DNA of 64,000 nucleotides from Niallia circulans NBRC 13626 (lineage in GTDB: Bacteria > Bacillota > Bacilli > Bacillales > Cytobacillaceae), in NCBI RefSeq assembly GCF_001591585.1, contig NZ_BCVE01000002.1, positions 334,558-398,557 on the forward strand, written 5' to 3'. The notes under the pieces are model-generated. The model did not search any database and was not told the origin of the DNA. It saw nothing but the letters and a program-made list of their open reading frames with translations. A program made the position numbers and the translations under genes. This document shows, piece by piece, positions 16,990 to 26,274 of the stretch (its first letter is position 1; each line of letters starts with the position of its first letter).

Positions 16990-19146
16990 ATGAAATGTGA
17001 AATGTGCCAACAAAATAATGCAACAATCAGTTTACGATTTGTTTTAAACAATATGGAAACCACTATGAACCTTTGTCATGCATGTTATCAAAAAGAAAAG
17101 CAAAAAATGACAGCACAAAGCGGCCCAATGTTTTTCCAACCTTCCCCTTTTGATGAGTTATTTCAATCATTTAACCAATCAAATCCATTAGGGGGAGCTA
17201 GTGCTTCAAAGGAAGCTCCTTTTACTAACAATCATAGAAAAGCCGGTATTCTTGACAAACATGGGAAAAACTTAAATCAAATGGCGAATGCTGGTTTGAT
17301 TGATCCCGTTATCGGCAGAGAAAATGAAATCGAACGAGTTATTGAAATTCTAAATCGGAGAAATAAAAACAATCCCGTGCTAATCGGTGAACCTGGTGTC
17401 GGAAAAACAGCAATAGCGGAAGGCTTAGCATTAAAAATTATAGAAGGTAATGTTCCAAAAAAATTACAAAATAAAGAAATTTATTTATTGGATGTTGCTT
17501 CCCTTGTATCGAATACTGGAATTCGTGGACAATTTGAAGAAAAAATGAAGCAAGTAATTCAAGAAGTCCAAGCTCGAAAGAATGTAATCGTCTTTATCGA
17601 TGAAATTCATCAGTTAGTTGGTGCAGGCTCTGCAGAAGGCTCAATGGATGCAGGTAATATTCTAAAACCAGCACTGGCTCGTGGCGAATTGCATATCATT
17701 GGGGCAACTACCTTAAAAGAATACCGTCAAATCGAAAAAGATGCTGCTTTAGAGCGAAGATTCCAGCCGGTACAGGTAAGTGAACCATCTGTTGAGGCTA
17801 CTCTTTCCATCTTAAATGGTATAAAGGATAAGTATGAAAAGTTCCATGAAGTTACTTATACTGAGGATGCAATTAAAGCATGTGCAGAGCTCTCTCACCG
17901 TTACATCCAAGATCGCTTTTTACCAGATAAAGCAATTGATTTAATGGATGAAGCTGGTTCTAAAATGAATCTTTCTTCTACTTATCAAAACACAGAAGAA
18001 ATTGAAAATCGTCTTACTATGATAGCAAAAGAAAAGGAACAAGCATTAAAAGAAGAAAATTACGAAAAAGCAGCTGAATTACGTAAAGAAGAGCAACAGC
18101 TTGAAAAAGCTATAAACGAACCAAATATCGAAGAAAAACCGATTGTCGATGTGGCTCTTATTCAACAACTTATCGAAAAGAAAACAGGTATTCCTGTTGG
18201 AAAACTACAAGAAGATGAACAACAAAAAATGAAGTTTTTAAGTGAACGATTAGCTGTAAAGGTGATTGGCCAGGACGAGGCAGTTCGAAAAGTGGCTAAA
18301 GCTATTAAGCGTAGTAGAGCGGGACTAAAATCGAAAACAAGACCAATTGGAAGCTTCCTATTTGTCGGTCCAACCGGGGTCGGAAAAACGGAACTTACCA
18401 AAACACTTGCAGAAGAATTATTTGGCACTAAAGACAGCATGATTCGATTAGACATGAGTGAATATATGGAGAAACATAGTATTAGTAAAATAATTGGTTC
18501 TCCTCCAGGCTATGTCGGTCATGAAGAAGCAGGACAATTAACGGAAAAAGTAAGAAGAAATCCATATAGCATTATCCTGCTAGATGAAATCGAAAAAGCA
18601 CATCCTGATATCCAATCTATCTTCCTGCAAATTTTAGAAGATGGACGTTTAACAGATAGTCAAGGACGTACGGTAAGCTTCAAAGATTCTGTTATTATCA
18701 TGACAAGTAATGCTAGTGTTGGTCATAAGCATAAAGTGGTTGGCTTTGGAAATAATGATGCCATTGAAGAAAGTAATTTATTACAAACATTAGGAAACTT
18801 CTTTAAACCAGAATTCCTTAACCGCTTTGATGCGATTATTGAATTTAAAACACTTGAAAAAGAACACTTACTTCGCATTACTGATTTATTGATAGAAGAA
18901 CTTGCACAAAACTTGCAAGAACAGAATATTACGTTACATGTGGAGGACGCTGCAAAAGAAAAAATTGTGGAACTCGGTACCCATCCAAGCTTCGGAGCTC
19001 GTCCTTTAAGAAGGGTGATTCAAGAACATTTAGAAGATCAACTGGCAGATGTTATTCTTGATGATTCATCTGTAACAGAATTAACAGCTGTTCTAGAGGA
19101 TGACCAAATTAAAATAAAACCAGTTCTCTCTAAAACATTATCATAA
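16990..19146 (+). CDS. clpE: ATP-dependent Clp protease ATPase subunit ClpE
   Basis: ClpE is an AAA+ unfoldase that feeds substrates to ClpP. The 718-residue protein has the diagnostic N-terminal zinc finger (CEMC near residue 3 and CHAC near residue 30), a first AAA domain with Walker [10 protein letters not shown] and Walker B VFIDEIHQ, a UVR-like coiled segment ([14 protein letters not shown]), and a second AAA domain with GPTGVGKTE and LLDEIEKAH. An AAAGGAGG ribosome binding site precedes the ATG. Two CtsR boxes overlap the promoter, so it is a heat- and stress-induced class III gene. Its own terminator follows. No CtsR or McsAB gene is in the window. Confidence 0.97.
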   Translation: MKCEMCQQNNATISLRFVLNNMETTMNLCHACYQKEKQKMTAQSGPMFFQPSPFDELFQSFNQSNPLGGASASKEAPFTNNHRKAGILDKHGKNLNQMANAGLIDPVIGRENEIERVIEILNRRNKNNPVLIGEPGVGKTAIAEGLALKIIEGNVPKKLQNKEIYLLDVASLVSNTGIRGQFEEKMKQVIQEVQARKNVIVFIDEIHQLVGAGSAEGSMDAGNILKPALARGELHIIGATTLKEYRQIEKDAALERRFQPVQVSEPSVEATLSILNGIKDKYEKFHEVTYTEDAIKACAELSHRYIQDRFLPDKAIDLMDEAGSKMNLSSTYQNTEEIENRLTMIAKEKEQALKEENYEKAAELRKEEQQLEKAINEPNIEEKPIVDVALIQQLIEKKTGIPVGKLQEDEQQKMKFLSERLAVKVIGQDEAVRKVAKAIKRSRAGLKSKTRPIGSFLFVGPTGVGKTELTKTLAEELFGTKDSMIRLDMSEYMEKHSISKIIGSPPGYVGHEEAGQLTEKVRRNPYSIILLDEIEKAHPDIQSIFLQILEDGRLTDSQGRTVSFKDSVIIMTSNASVGHKHKVVGFGNNDAIEESNLLQTLGNFFKPEFLNRFDAIIEFKTLEKEHLLRITDLLIEELAQNLQEQNITLHVEDAAKEKIVELGTHPSFGARPLRRVIQEHLEDQLADVILDDSSVTELTAVLEDDQIKIKPVLSKTLS

Positions 19147-19156
19147 ATAAATAACT

Positions 19157-19190
19157 AAAACCGTGGGAGGAATTATTCCCACGGTTTTTT
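19157..19190. terminator. Bidirectional terminator between clpE and the oligopeptidase gene
   Basis: AAAACCGTGGG and CCCACGGTTTT form an 11-bp stem with a 10-base loop, followed by TT. It serves both convergent genes. Confidence 0.9.
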
Positions 19191-19194
19191 AATT

Positions 19195-20889
19195 TTATAG
19201 ATTACGGTCATCTACTGAATTTAACCATTCATCGATTTCCCCTACTACAGATTCCACACAGCCTTCTTCAAAAGGAGAAATTAAATTAGCTGCTTTGACT
19301 AATTCTGTAAATGGCATACTGCCTCCCAAGCCGCAAAGCTTTACATAATCTTCCCAAGCTTCTTCTTTATTCTCTCTTGAACGTTTCCAAAATTGGAAGG
19401 CACATATTTGTGCTAATGTATAATCAATATAATAGAATGGGGAATTATAAATATGTCCTTGTTTTTGCCAGAAACCGCCATTTTCCAAATATTCATTTCC
19501 ATCATAATCAAGATGAGGACTATATTTTCTTTCTATATTTCTCCATGCTTGCTTCCTTTCTGATGGAGTAGCCGTTGGGTTTTCGTAAACCCAATGCTGA
19601 AATTCATCAACTGATACTCCATACGGAAGGAATAGCAGAGCAGAACTTAAATGAGAAAACTTATATTTTTCTACATCTTCTTTAAAGAATAAATCCATCC
19701 ATGGCCATGTGAAGAACTCCATACTCATGGAATGAATTTCTGCTGCTTCATATGTTGGCCAATAGTATTCTGGGATAGCAAAGCCGCCGCTAGAATACAC
19801 TTGAAATGCATGACCTGCTTCATGGGTTAAGACATCAATATCGCCTGAAGTGCCATTAAAGTTTGAGAAAATAAATGGTGCTTTATAATTTTCGATAAAA
19901 GTACAATAGCCACCACCGGCTTTTCCCTTTTTAGCGACCAAATCCATTAATTCTGTTTCTCTCATATAAGAGAAGAAATCGCCTGTTTCTTTTGATAATT
20001 CATTATACATCTTTTGCCCATTTTCAACGATCCATTCTGGATCGCCTTTAGGAGCTGCATTTCCAGTTACAAATTCGAATGGTTCATCATAAAACTTTAA
20101 GGAGTCAACTCCTATTCTTTCTCTTTGTCTTTCTTTTAATTTAGTTGCTAGTGGGACGATATAGTCTTCTACTTGTTTTCTAAAGGCCGCAACCATATCT
20201 GCATTATAATCTGTGCGGTACATACGATAATAACCTAATTCGACGAAGTTTTTATAGCCTAGCTTATTAGCAATTTCTGTACGAACCTTTACCATATCAT
20301 CGTATATTCTATCTAACTGCTCTTCATGTTCACGGAAAAAAGCGAACCGAGCTTCACTTGCTGCCTTTCTTGTTTCGCGATTTTTTGATTCTGTAAATGG
20401 CTGTAATTGTGCCAGTGTTCTTTCTTCCCCTTCAAACAAAATCTTGGCTGAGGCAACAAGCTTAGTATATTCAGTAGAAAGTTTATTTTCTTGCTGAAGT
20501 AATTCAACGATATCCTCTGAGAATACCTTTAATTGTGCCTCTGCTAATGCAAATAATTGCTTGCCCCATTTTTCCTCTAATTGTGGTTTAAATTTTGATT
20601 GAACAAGCGCTTGATAATACTTTGTAATAAGCCCTTCTACCTTTGGTGATATCTCATCGATATAATCTTGTTCTTGCTGGTAAAACTCATCATTTGTATC
20701 AACAGAATGGCGAATATAGCACAAATTAAACATAGTGGAAATGTCATTTCTAAGCTCATTTATTTTTTCCATTGCTGCCATTTGTTGGTCTAAATGCTCT
20801 GCCTTATTAAACTCTATTAATAATTCGTCCATTTTAATCGTAAATTCATTTATATCGGGTCTTTTGTATGTAAATTCCGAAAACTTCAT
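19195..20889 (-). CDS. M3-family oligoendopeptidase (PepF-like)
   Basis: A cytoplasmic zinc metallopeptidase. The HEAGH motif (in DVLTHEAGHAFQVY) supplies the two zinc ligands and catalytic Glu, and EIHSMSMEFF downstream supplies the third ligand, as in the M3 family. At 564 residues it fits the shorter oligoendopeptidase group seen in Bacillus. I start at the ATG at 20889 (MKFSEFTYKRPD) because GGAGGG lies 10 bases upstream, instead of an ATG 18 bases earlier with poorer spacing. It degrades short peptides; no link to neighbours is evident beyond convergence with clpE. Confidence 0.88.
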   Translation of the reverse strand: MKFSEFTYKRPDINEFTIKMDELLIEFNKAEHLDQQMAAMEKINELRNDISTMFNLCYIRHSVDTNDEFYQQEQDYIDEISPKVEGLITKYYQALVQSKFKPQLEEKWGKQLFALAEAQLKVFSEDIVELLQQENKLSTEYTKLVASAKILFEGEERTLAQLQPFTESKNRETRKAASEARFAFFREHEEQLDRIYDDMVKVRTEIANKLGYKNFVELGYYRMYRTDYNADMVAAFRKQVEDYIVPLATKLKERQRERIGVDSLKFYDEPFEFVTGNAAPKGDPEWIVENGQKMYNELSKETGDFFSYMRETELMDLVAKKGKAGGGYCTFIENYKAPFIFSNFNGTSGDIDVLTHEAGHAFQVYSSGGFAIPEYYWPTYEAAEIHSMSMEFFTWPWMDLFFKEDVEKYKFSHLSSALLFLPYGVSVDEFQHWVYENPTATPSERKQAWRNIERKYSPHLDYDGNEYLENGGFWQKQGHIYNSPFYYIDYTLAQICAFQFWKRSRENKEEAWEDYVKLCGLGGSMPFTELVKAANLISPFEEGCVESVVGEIDEWLNSVDDRNL

Positions 20890-20953
20890 TTTTTTATATC
20901 CCTCCATTTTTAACTAGCTTCTCTAATTATACATGAAAACTAGGAAGACCAAT

Positions 20954-21026
20954 ACAAAAAAGCGAATATTCATAATGGAAGATTTAATTCCTAACAAAAT
21001 AAATCTTCCATCTGAAATACTCGCTT
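20954..21026 (-). terminator. Terminator of mhqR
   Basis: A long imperfect stem: TGGAAGATTTA (20976-20986) with TAAATCTTCCA (21000-21010), continued outward by GCGAATATT against AATACTCGC. On the minus strand a T-run (TTTTTTG, complement of 20954-20961) follows. Confidence 0.8.
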
Positions 21027-21044
21027 ATTATAAGTTACTTTGTC

Positions 21045-21485
21045 TTATTTATCTCTAACAGATAATCCAAGTCTTTTTATTAATTCAATTGCGGTATCTT
21101 TTTCTTCTGTTGTCAATTCAGACATGATTTCATGAATTCTTTGCTCATGATTTGGGAAAATATTTTCTATTAATTCCTTACCATTATTAGTAATTTGAGC
21201 AAATGTAACTCGTCTATCAGTTGGACAAGCAACCCTTACTAAATATCCTTTTTCCTCTAATTTATCTACCACATACGTGATACTTCCACTTGCTAATAAA
21301 ATCTTTCCCCCAATTTGCTGCAGCGGCTGATCGCCTTTATGATACAGCAATTCCAGCACTGCAAACTCTGTCGGATTCAAGCCGTTTGCCGTGATTGCCT
21401 TATTCACATTTTCATTTATTGCCCGATAAGCACGTGACAATACAATATATAACTTTAATGATTGATCGATATCTTTTTTTGCCAT
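21045..21485 (-). CDS. mhqR: MarR-family repressor MhqR (YkvE-like)
   Basis: A 146-residue winged-helix MarR protein with the block GLNPTEFAVLELLYHKGDQP and LASGSITYVVDKLEEKGYL (recognition helix region) followed by the wing DRRVTF. As recalled, this matches B. subtilis MhqR, the repressor of quinone/catechol resistance operons (dioxygenases, azoreductases). In B. subtilis mhqR is adjacent to kinD, as here. A sequence almost identical to the MhqR operator lies at its own promoter (21518-21534), suggesting autoregulation. No quinone-detoxification gene lies in the window, so its other targets are elsewhere. Confidence 0.78.
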   Translation of the reverse strand: MAKKDIDQSLKLYIVLSRAYRAINENVNKAITANGLNPTEFAVLELLYHKGDQPLQQIGGKILLASGSITYVVDKLEEKGYLVRVACPTDRRVTFAQITNNGKELIENIFPNHEQRIHEIMSELTTEEKDTAIELIKRLGLSVRDK

Positions 21486-21517
21486 TTATAAACTTCCCTT
21501 ATTAGTATATAATTCAC

Positions 21518-21564
21518 TATCTCGAATTCAGATAAATTATATTATTCCCTAAGGATTTTGTCAA
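21518..21564 (-). promoter_or_regulatory. mhqR promoter with overlapping MhqR-like operator
   Basis: On the minus strand TTGACA (21559-21564), 17 bases, TATAAT (21536-21541): a perfect SigA promoter. Directly downstream lies TATCTCGAATTCAGATA (plus strand, 21518-21534), one base short of the symmetric MhqR operator TATCTCGAATTCGAGATA as I recall it. Its position over the start site predicts repression of mhqR by its own product. Confidence 0.8.
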
Positions 21565-21590
21565 TTTCCCGATGAAATCTACCCCCTTCA

Positions 21591-21618
21591 TTGAGCTTTC
21601 TCTATTTCATGTTATAAT
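21591..21618 (+). promoter_or_regulatory. Promoter of the kinD-like gene
   Basis: TTGAGC (21591-21596), 16 bases, TATAAT (21613-21618). Since the transcript would begin near 21625, the coding start must be downstream, which supports the ATG at 21659 over the longer open frame. Confidence 0.65.
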
Positions 21619-21658
21619 TATATCTATATATTGGAATTACCCTATGGAGAATCTATTG

Positions 21659-23149
21659 ATGAAAATAAACACACACAAAAGGCTTTTATATTTTGCAATT
21701 GTCGTTATTCCGATCATTATTACAGCTATTCTATTCTTTTATTACCAAGTAAATAGAGAAGAAGCAAAAAATAAGGCTCATGCAGAATGGGTAGCCTCTA
21801 TTCACCAACGACAATGGGACTCTTATATAAACAAAATCGTCTCTTCTTTAAATATTCTAAGTCTCTCTATTCAAACTAATACCGATTCAGCAGAAGAAAT
21901 TAATAACCTATTAAAAAAAGTGTTTACGAATGAGCATATTTATGGTGGTTTATTCCTGCTTGATAGTTCAGGTAAAACAATTGCTGGTGTTAACGATACG
22001 TATGATTCGATCGATATCTCTGAAGAGGATTATATAATGGAAGCTATTCATTCAAAGGACTTAGTAATTTCTAATAGAGAAGAAGTATTAAGTAACGGTC
22101 AGAAAGTAATCGGTATTGCCATGCCCATTATAAGTGACCATAATCAATTAAACTCCATTATAACTGCTTATCTCCGTGTCGATTACTTAATAAATATCAC
22201 GAAAATGCTATCATCAGAGGAAAATATCGCCATTATGAATGAGCAAAAAGAACGCATTCTTTATATAAATGATGGTGCATCGATCAATAAAAAAGAAGTT
22301 ATAAGCATGCCAATTGATCGTCTGCCCTGGACCATCATTGTGGAATTAGAAAAACCACATATTTGGAACATCGTAAAATCGAAAATATGGCTCCTTCTTT
22401 TTTTTATGGTGATTTTCCATTTCGTTTATATGCTTTTAATTCTTTACTATCATCGTAAAATAAGAGAAGAAGAAGCAAAGCAAAACGAAATTCAAAAATT
22501 AGAACTTGTCGGCAATTTAGCTGCTAGTTCTGCACATGAAATTAGGAATCCTCTAACCGGAATCAAAGGTCTCATTCAATTATTAAGTGAGAAATATCAC
22601 GATCAGCAAGACCAGCTTTATTTTTCTATTATCCAAAAAGAAATTGTACGAATAAATGAAATCGTAAGTCAATTCCTTATCTTAGGAAAGCCAACTGCAC
22701 AAAATAAGCAAAAAATAAATTTAAAATTAATCATCGCAGAACTTAATCCGCTTATCGTTTCGGAAGCAAATTTATTTAATGTAAAATATACAGAAAAGAT
22801 ATCTGACCAAGACATTTATATTCTCGGGATCGCCGACCAAATGAAACAAGTATTACTTAATTTAACCAAAAACGCTCTTGAAGCGATGGAAAATGGCGGG
22901 CAGTTAGAACTTTCCATACGTTCCGTTAAGTCAAACGTAATCATTACAATCACCGATAATGGCATTGGCATGTCCAATCAACAGTTAAAGAAAATATTTG
23001 AGCCATTTAATACTTCGAAGGAAACAGGGACTGGTTTGGGGCTCGTTGTATGTAAAAGAATCGTTGAATCATTCGATGGTGAAATCCATATATCCAGTAG
23101 GGAAAAGAAAGGCACGAAGGTAAATATAATCTTACCTATTATGAAATAA
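21659..23149 (+). CDS. kinD: Sensor histidine kinase, KinD-like
   Basis: A membrane histidine kinase of 496 residues: helix near residues 12-32, an extracytoplasmic Cache-like sensor of about 200 residues, a second helix around 250-275, then a HisKA domain with the phospho-acceptor His in SSAHEIRNPLTG, and a HATPase with N-box NLTKNALEAM, G1 DNGIGM and G2 GTGLGLVV. Length and layout match B. subtilis KinD (about 506), one of the kinases feeding Spo0F/Spo0A in sporulation and biofilm control; the mhqR-kinD pair is conserved. Start chosen at 21659 with GGAG 9 bases upstream; the promoter lies between this ATG and the first in-frame ATG. No cognate response regulator is adjacent, as expected for an orphan phosphorelay kinase. 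Confidence 0.78.
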   Translation: MKINTHKRLLYFAIVVIPIIITAILFFYYQVNREEAKNKAHAEWVASIHQRQWDSYINKIVSSLNILSLSIQTNTDSAEEINNLLKKVFTNEHIYGGLFLLDSSGKTIAGVNDTYDSIDISEEDYIMEAIHSKDLVISNREEVLSNGQKVIGIAMPIISDHNQLNSIITAYLRVDYLINITKMLSSEENIAIMNEQKERILYINDGASINKKEVISMPIDRLPWTIIVELEKPHIWNIVKSKIWLLLFFMVIFHFVYMLLILYYHRKIREEEAKQNEIQKLELVGNLAASSAHEIRNPLTGIKGLIQLLSEKYHDQQDQLYFSIIQKEIVRINEIVSQFLILGKPTAQNKQKINLKLIIAELNPLIVSEANLFNVKYTEKISDQDIYILGIADQMKQVLLNLTKNALEAMENGGQLELSIRSVKSNVIITITDNGIGMSNQQLKKIFEPFNTSKETGTGLGLVVCKRIVESFDGEIHISSREKKGTKVNIILPIMK

Positions 23150-23162
23150 TTATTTATCTATT

Positions 23163-23255
23163 CGCTTCTTGCATCATTAATGCTGTTCATCTTCTATTAT
23201 TCTTCTTAAAAGAAGGATAGTAGCTATTGAACAAAAGAAGCGTTTTTTATTTTGT
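23163..23255 (+). terminator. Terminator of the kinD-like gene
   Basis: CGCTTCTT (23163-23170) pairs with AAGAAGCG (23235-23242), followed by TTTTTTATTTTG. A second inner stem forms between CTATTATTCTTCTT and AAGAAGGATAGTAG. Loop long but nested, so folding is plausible. Confidence 0.75.
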
Positions 23256-23377
23256 CAAAATATTGGTGGATAATAGGATAAGTAGTTTAAGGGAGGTCAC
23301 ATCTTTCTTTAAAGAAGGGCATTGATTTGGATGAAATATCATTAAGGTAATCACTGCCATTACCCTTCGCCATTTAG

Positions 23378-23647
23378 TTATCTATATACAACCTCGGAAT
23401 AATTTTTCCGTTTATATCGGTTAGCATTGGACCAAAAAATTCGCGTGTTTTTATATTGTCGTTTTATTTGTTTTCTTTTCTCACTTTCATAGCGAAAGAC
23501 AAGCTGATATTCATAGATTAATTTATCGAGTTCTTGACTCAATCTAATGGTCTCCTCATCAATTGTTCCACGCTCTTTCGCTGTTTTAATCATTACCTCC
23601 CTTTTATCTTGAATTTCAAATAATAATTCTGTTTTCCTACAATACAC
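23378..23647 (-). CDS. spo0E: Spo0E-type aspartyl-phosphate phosphatase
   Basis: An 89-residue protein with the Spo0E signature SQELDKLIYEYQ in the second helix (S-x-E-L-D, residues about 36-40). Spo0E proteins dephosphorylate Spo0A-P and so oppose sporulation. The start is GTG with a perfect AGGAGG 6 bases upstream. In B. subtilis spo0E lies in this same neighbourhood (near motAB/clpE), supporting the symbol, though the family has several paralogues (YisI, YnzD). The C-terminal tail is long and basic, as in Spo0E itself. A Spo0A-box-like site lies about 170 bases upstream. Confidence 0.8.
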   Translation of the reverse strand: MYCRKTELLFEIQDKREVMIKTAKERGTIDEETIRLSQELDKLIYEYQLVFRYESEKRKQIKRQYKNTRIFWSNANRYKRKNYSEVVYR

Positions 23648-23954
23648 CTTACTTCCTCCTAATCAAATTCCTTACTTACAAACAATGCATTAATTGTTTA
23701 CTTGATGAATTATTACAATAAAACAAATAAAAGTAAATAGATTCGCAATATTAGACATTTTTCTAAGTCAAAATAGGCATTTAGACTTATTTTCTCTTGA
23801 TTACACTTCTTTTTTTCGACAAAAATACTGCTGAAAAGAGTCGAAAACAACTTACAACAACAGAAAGCGCTTTCTTTCTAGTCGCTTTCACCTATCAGCA
23901 AACATCTTAGTATGAAGGATCATCAGCACTTCTGGAAATTAGTCTATTAAGAGC
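23648..23954. other. Region between spo0E and mtnE
   Basis: No gene seen. It holds the Spo0A-box-like site at 23815-23823 and a 12-bp perfect palindrome GAAAGCGCTTTC at 23863-23874. The palindrome is one base away from an ideal CcpA cre site (preceding base A instead of T-G context), with no clear promoter beside it. Confidence 0.45.
23815..23823 (-). promoter_or_regulatory. Spo0A-box-like site upstream of spo0E
   Basis: The minus strand reads TTTGTCGAA, identical to the core Spo0A box I recall (TGTCGAA with flanking T). A half-match GTCGAAAA lies at 23840-23847 in the opposite orientation. No promoter could be placed with confidence around it, so its role is inference. Confidence 0.45.
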
Positions 23955-24008
23955 AAAAGGCAAAGAATCATACGAAATTGTTATTTCCCATGATTCTTTG
24001 CCTTTTTT
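23955..24008. terminator. Terminator of mtnE
   Basis: AAAAGGCAAAGAATCAT (23955-23971) pairs with ATGATTCTTTGCCTTTT (23990-24006), a 17-bp perfect stem with an 18-base loop. T residues flank it in both directions; it sits 30 bases beyond the mtnE stop. Confidence 0.88.
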
Positions 24009-24037
24009 CGACTGAATTCTTATCTATTATCGAGGAA

Positions 24038-25213
24038 TTACTTAAATATCGAGAGTGTTTTTAATCTTTCAACCGCCTCTTGCAATCTCTCTTCTTCTGT
24101 CAATAAACCAACTCGGACATATCCCTCCCCAAATGTACCAAAGCCCGAGCCTGGAGCCATTGCAATATGTACTGTTTCTAATAAATAATCACTAAATTCT
24201 TGTGACGTAAACCCATCTGGTACTTTTAACCATGCAAAGAATGAACCTTCAGGAGCATTGACTTCCCAACCAATTTTTTTAAGACCATTTATGAAGATAT
24301 TTCGTCTTTGTTCGTAAAGCTGATTCATGTCTCTAATACACTCTAAAGATTCTGTTAATGCCGTATAGGCAGCTTCTTGAATCGCTCCAAATAAACTAAC
24401 ATATAAATGATCTTGATAAAGATTTATAGCGGAAATGACACTTCTATTTCCAACTGCAAAGGCAACTCGCCAACCTGCCATATTAAATGTCTTAGACAAA
24501 GTATAAATTTCTACACCAATATCTTTGGCACCCTCTACTTGTAAAAAGCTAAGCGGCCTTTTTCCATCAAACCCAATCGCTCCATATGCAAAATCGTGCA
24601 CAATACATATATCATGCTGTTTACTTAAAGAAATTGTTTCAGCGAAAAATTCCTTTGTTGCTATTGCTCCAGTAGGATTGTTCGGATAATTTAAGAACAT
24701 TAACTTTGCTTTTTCTAAATCTTCCTTTCTCACTTCCTTGTAGTTTGGTAAAAAATTATTTTCTTCACGCAATGGCATGAACACCGTCTCTGCATTTGCT
24801 AAAGCAATCCCAGATAAATAGTCGGGATAACCAGGGTCTGGAACCATTACTGTTTCGCCTGGATTTAATAAACATATAGGTATCTCTACAAGGCCGGCCT
24901 TTCCTCCAAATAATATCGCCACCTCTGATTCAGGATCTAAGTCAACATCGTATTCTTTTTTGTAAAATTCACTAATAGCTTCCTTTAAATGTTTATATCC
25001 TCGAAATGGAGAATATTTATGATTCTCAGGCTGTTCGGCAGCCACCTGCAAGCTCTTGATAATGTGAGAAGGTGTCGGTTGGTCTGGATTTCCTTGCCCT
25101 AAATTAATCACATCATATCCTTTTTCAATATAGCTGTTAACTTTACTAACTAATGAAGCAAAAAACTGCTCTGGTAAATTCTTTAATAATTGAGATTGAT
25201 CATATTTCTTCAT
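24038..25213 (-). CDS. mtnE: Aminotransferase MtnE (methionine salvage)
   Basis: A 391-residue class I PLP aminotransferase. The N-terminal LKNLPEQFFASLV, the block LGQGNPDQPTPSHI and the PLP-lysine block YTLSKTFNMAGWR match B. subtilis MtnE (YkrV) as recalled. MtnE transaminates 2-keto-4-methylthiobutyrate to methionine, the last step of methionine salvage. It is divergent from mtnU, as in the B. subtilis cluster. No S-box (SAM riboswitch) was found in the 218-base divergent intergenic region, and the remaining salvage genes (mtnA, K, W, X, B, D) are absent from the window. Confidence 0.85.
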   Translation of the reverse strand: MKKYDQSQLLKNLPEQFFASLVSKVNSYIEKGYDVINLGQGNPDQPTPSHIIKSLQVAAEQPENHKYSPFRGYKHLKEAISEFYKKEYDVDLDPESEVAILFGGKAGLVEIPICLLNPGETVMVPDPGYPDYLSGIALANAETVFMPLREENNFLPNYKEVRKEDLEKAKLMFLNYPNNPTGAIATKEFFAETISLSKQHDICIVHDFAYGAIGFDGKRPLSFLQVEGAKDIGVEIYTLSKTFNMAGWRVAFAVGNRSVISAINLYQDHLYVSLFGAIQEAAYTALTESLECIRDMNQLYEQRRNIFINGLKKIGWEVNAPEGSFFAWLKVPDGFTSQEFSDYLLETVHIAMAPGSGFGTFGEGYVRVGLLTEEERLQEAVERLKTLSIFK

Positions 25214-25431
25214 GTACTCACACCTTCTTCAATGATAAAACCTTCCAATTATTATTGGATAAACTTCTATTAGGAAATTTCGACTTTAAACATTCCCTAA
25301 GTGATTAAAATAGAAATAATCGTTTAATAATTCGCTTTTTTATGATATAACGAAATTAATATAATAATTGAATTTTTTTGTTGATTAACATTATAACGGA
25401 ATTTAACGAAGATGAATAGAGGTGGAATCAT

Positions 25432-26214
25432 TTGAAATTTCAGATTAGTTTGGTTCAAATGGATATCGCATTTGGCAGGCCTGAAGAGAATTTTAAACAA
25501 GTAGAGAAAAAAATTGCTGCTTGCAAGGATAACAGTGATATTGTTGTACTGCCAGAATTATGGTCAACCGGCTATGATTTAACAAGATTAGCTGCGATTG
25601 CTGATAAACAAGCTCAAAATACTATTTCTTTTTTAAGTAAATTAGCCACCAAATATAGCGTTCATATTGTTGGTGGATCAATTGCTAATAAGAAGGAAAA
25701 GGGTGTTTACAATACACTTATTGTGATAAATAAATCGGGTGATGTGGTACATACGTATGATAAACTTCATCTTTTTCAACTGATGGATGAACATTTATAT
25801 TTAAAGAGCGGGACAACTAATGGTCTTTTTTCTTTAGAGGATAGACACTTTGCCAGTATGATCTGCTACGATATTCGTTTTCCAGAGTGGATAAGAGCAC
25901 ATACAACAAAAGGAGCTGAAGCCATCTTTGTAGTAGCTGAATGGCCAGAACCGAGATTGGCACACTGGAGAAGCCTGCTTATTGCACGAGCCATTGAAAA
26001 TCAATGTTATGTAATTGCTTGTAATCGTGTCGGAAATGATGCAAATAATATCTTTGCTGGGCATAGCATGATTATTGACCCATGGGGAGAAATTATTGCA
26101 GAAGCAGGGGAGAAAGAAGAAATTCTAACAGCTTCGATTAATTTAGATAAAGTAACAGAGGTACGTAAAACCATCCCAATATTTGCTGATCGAAAACCAG
26201 AATATTATACGTGA
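25432..26214 (+). CDS. mtnU: Carbon-nitrogen hydrolase MtnU-like
   Basis: A 260-residue nitrilase-superfamily hydrolase. The catalytic triad is visible: Glu in VLPELWSTGY, Lys in YDKLHLF, and Cys in MICYDIRFPEW. The start is TTG with AGAGGTGG 7 bases upstream. Divergent pairing with mtnE suggests MtnU (YkrU), the omega-amidase-like enzyme hydrolysing the alpha-ketoglutaramate or related amide made during transamination with glutamine; that role is family knowledge. A terminator follows. Confidence 0.83.
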   Translation: MKFQISLVQMDIAFGRPEENFKQVEKKIAACKDNSDIVVLPELWSTGYDLTRLAAIADKQAQNTISFLSKLATKYSVHIVGGSIANKKEKGVYNTLIVINKSGDVVHTYDKLHLFQLMDEHLYLKSGTTNGLFSLEDRHFASMICYDIRFPEWIRAHTTKGAEAIFVVAEWPEPRLAHWRSLLIARAIENQCYVIACNRVGNDANNIFAGHSMIIDPWGEIIAEAGEKEEILTASINLDKVTEVRKTIPIFADRKPEYYT

Positions 26215-26234
26215 TTTTTATACATATTAACCTA

Positions 26235-26272
26235 GGACTGTTTATATCAGATAATGATAAACAGTCCTTTTT
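26235..26272. terminator. Terminator of mtnU, bidirectional
   Basis: GGACTGTTTA (26235-26244) pairs with TAAACAGTCC (26258-26267) followed by TTTTTC. It also abuts the stop of the convergent ArsR-type gene. Confidence 0.85.
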
Positions 26273-26274
26273 CT

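Noticed and set aside
21572..21658. Longer kinD frame starting at 21572
   Set aside because: The likely promoter (-10 at 21613-21618) lies inside it; the ATG at 21659 has GGAG at proper distance.
25214..25431. S-box (SAM riboswitch) expected upstream of mtnE or mtnU
   Set aside because: No conserved S-box blocks were found in the 218-base divergent gap.
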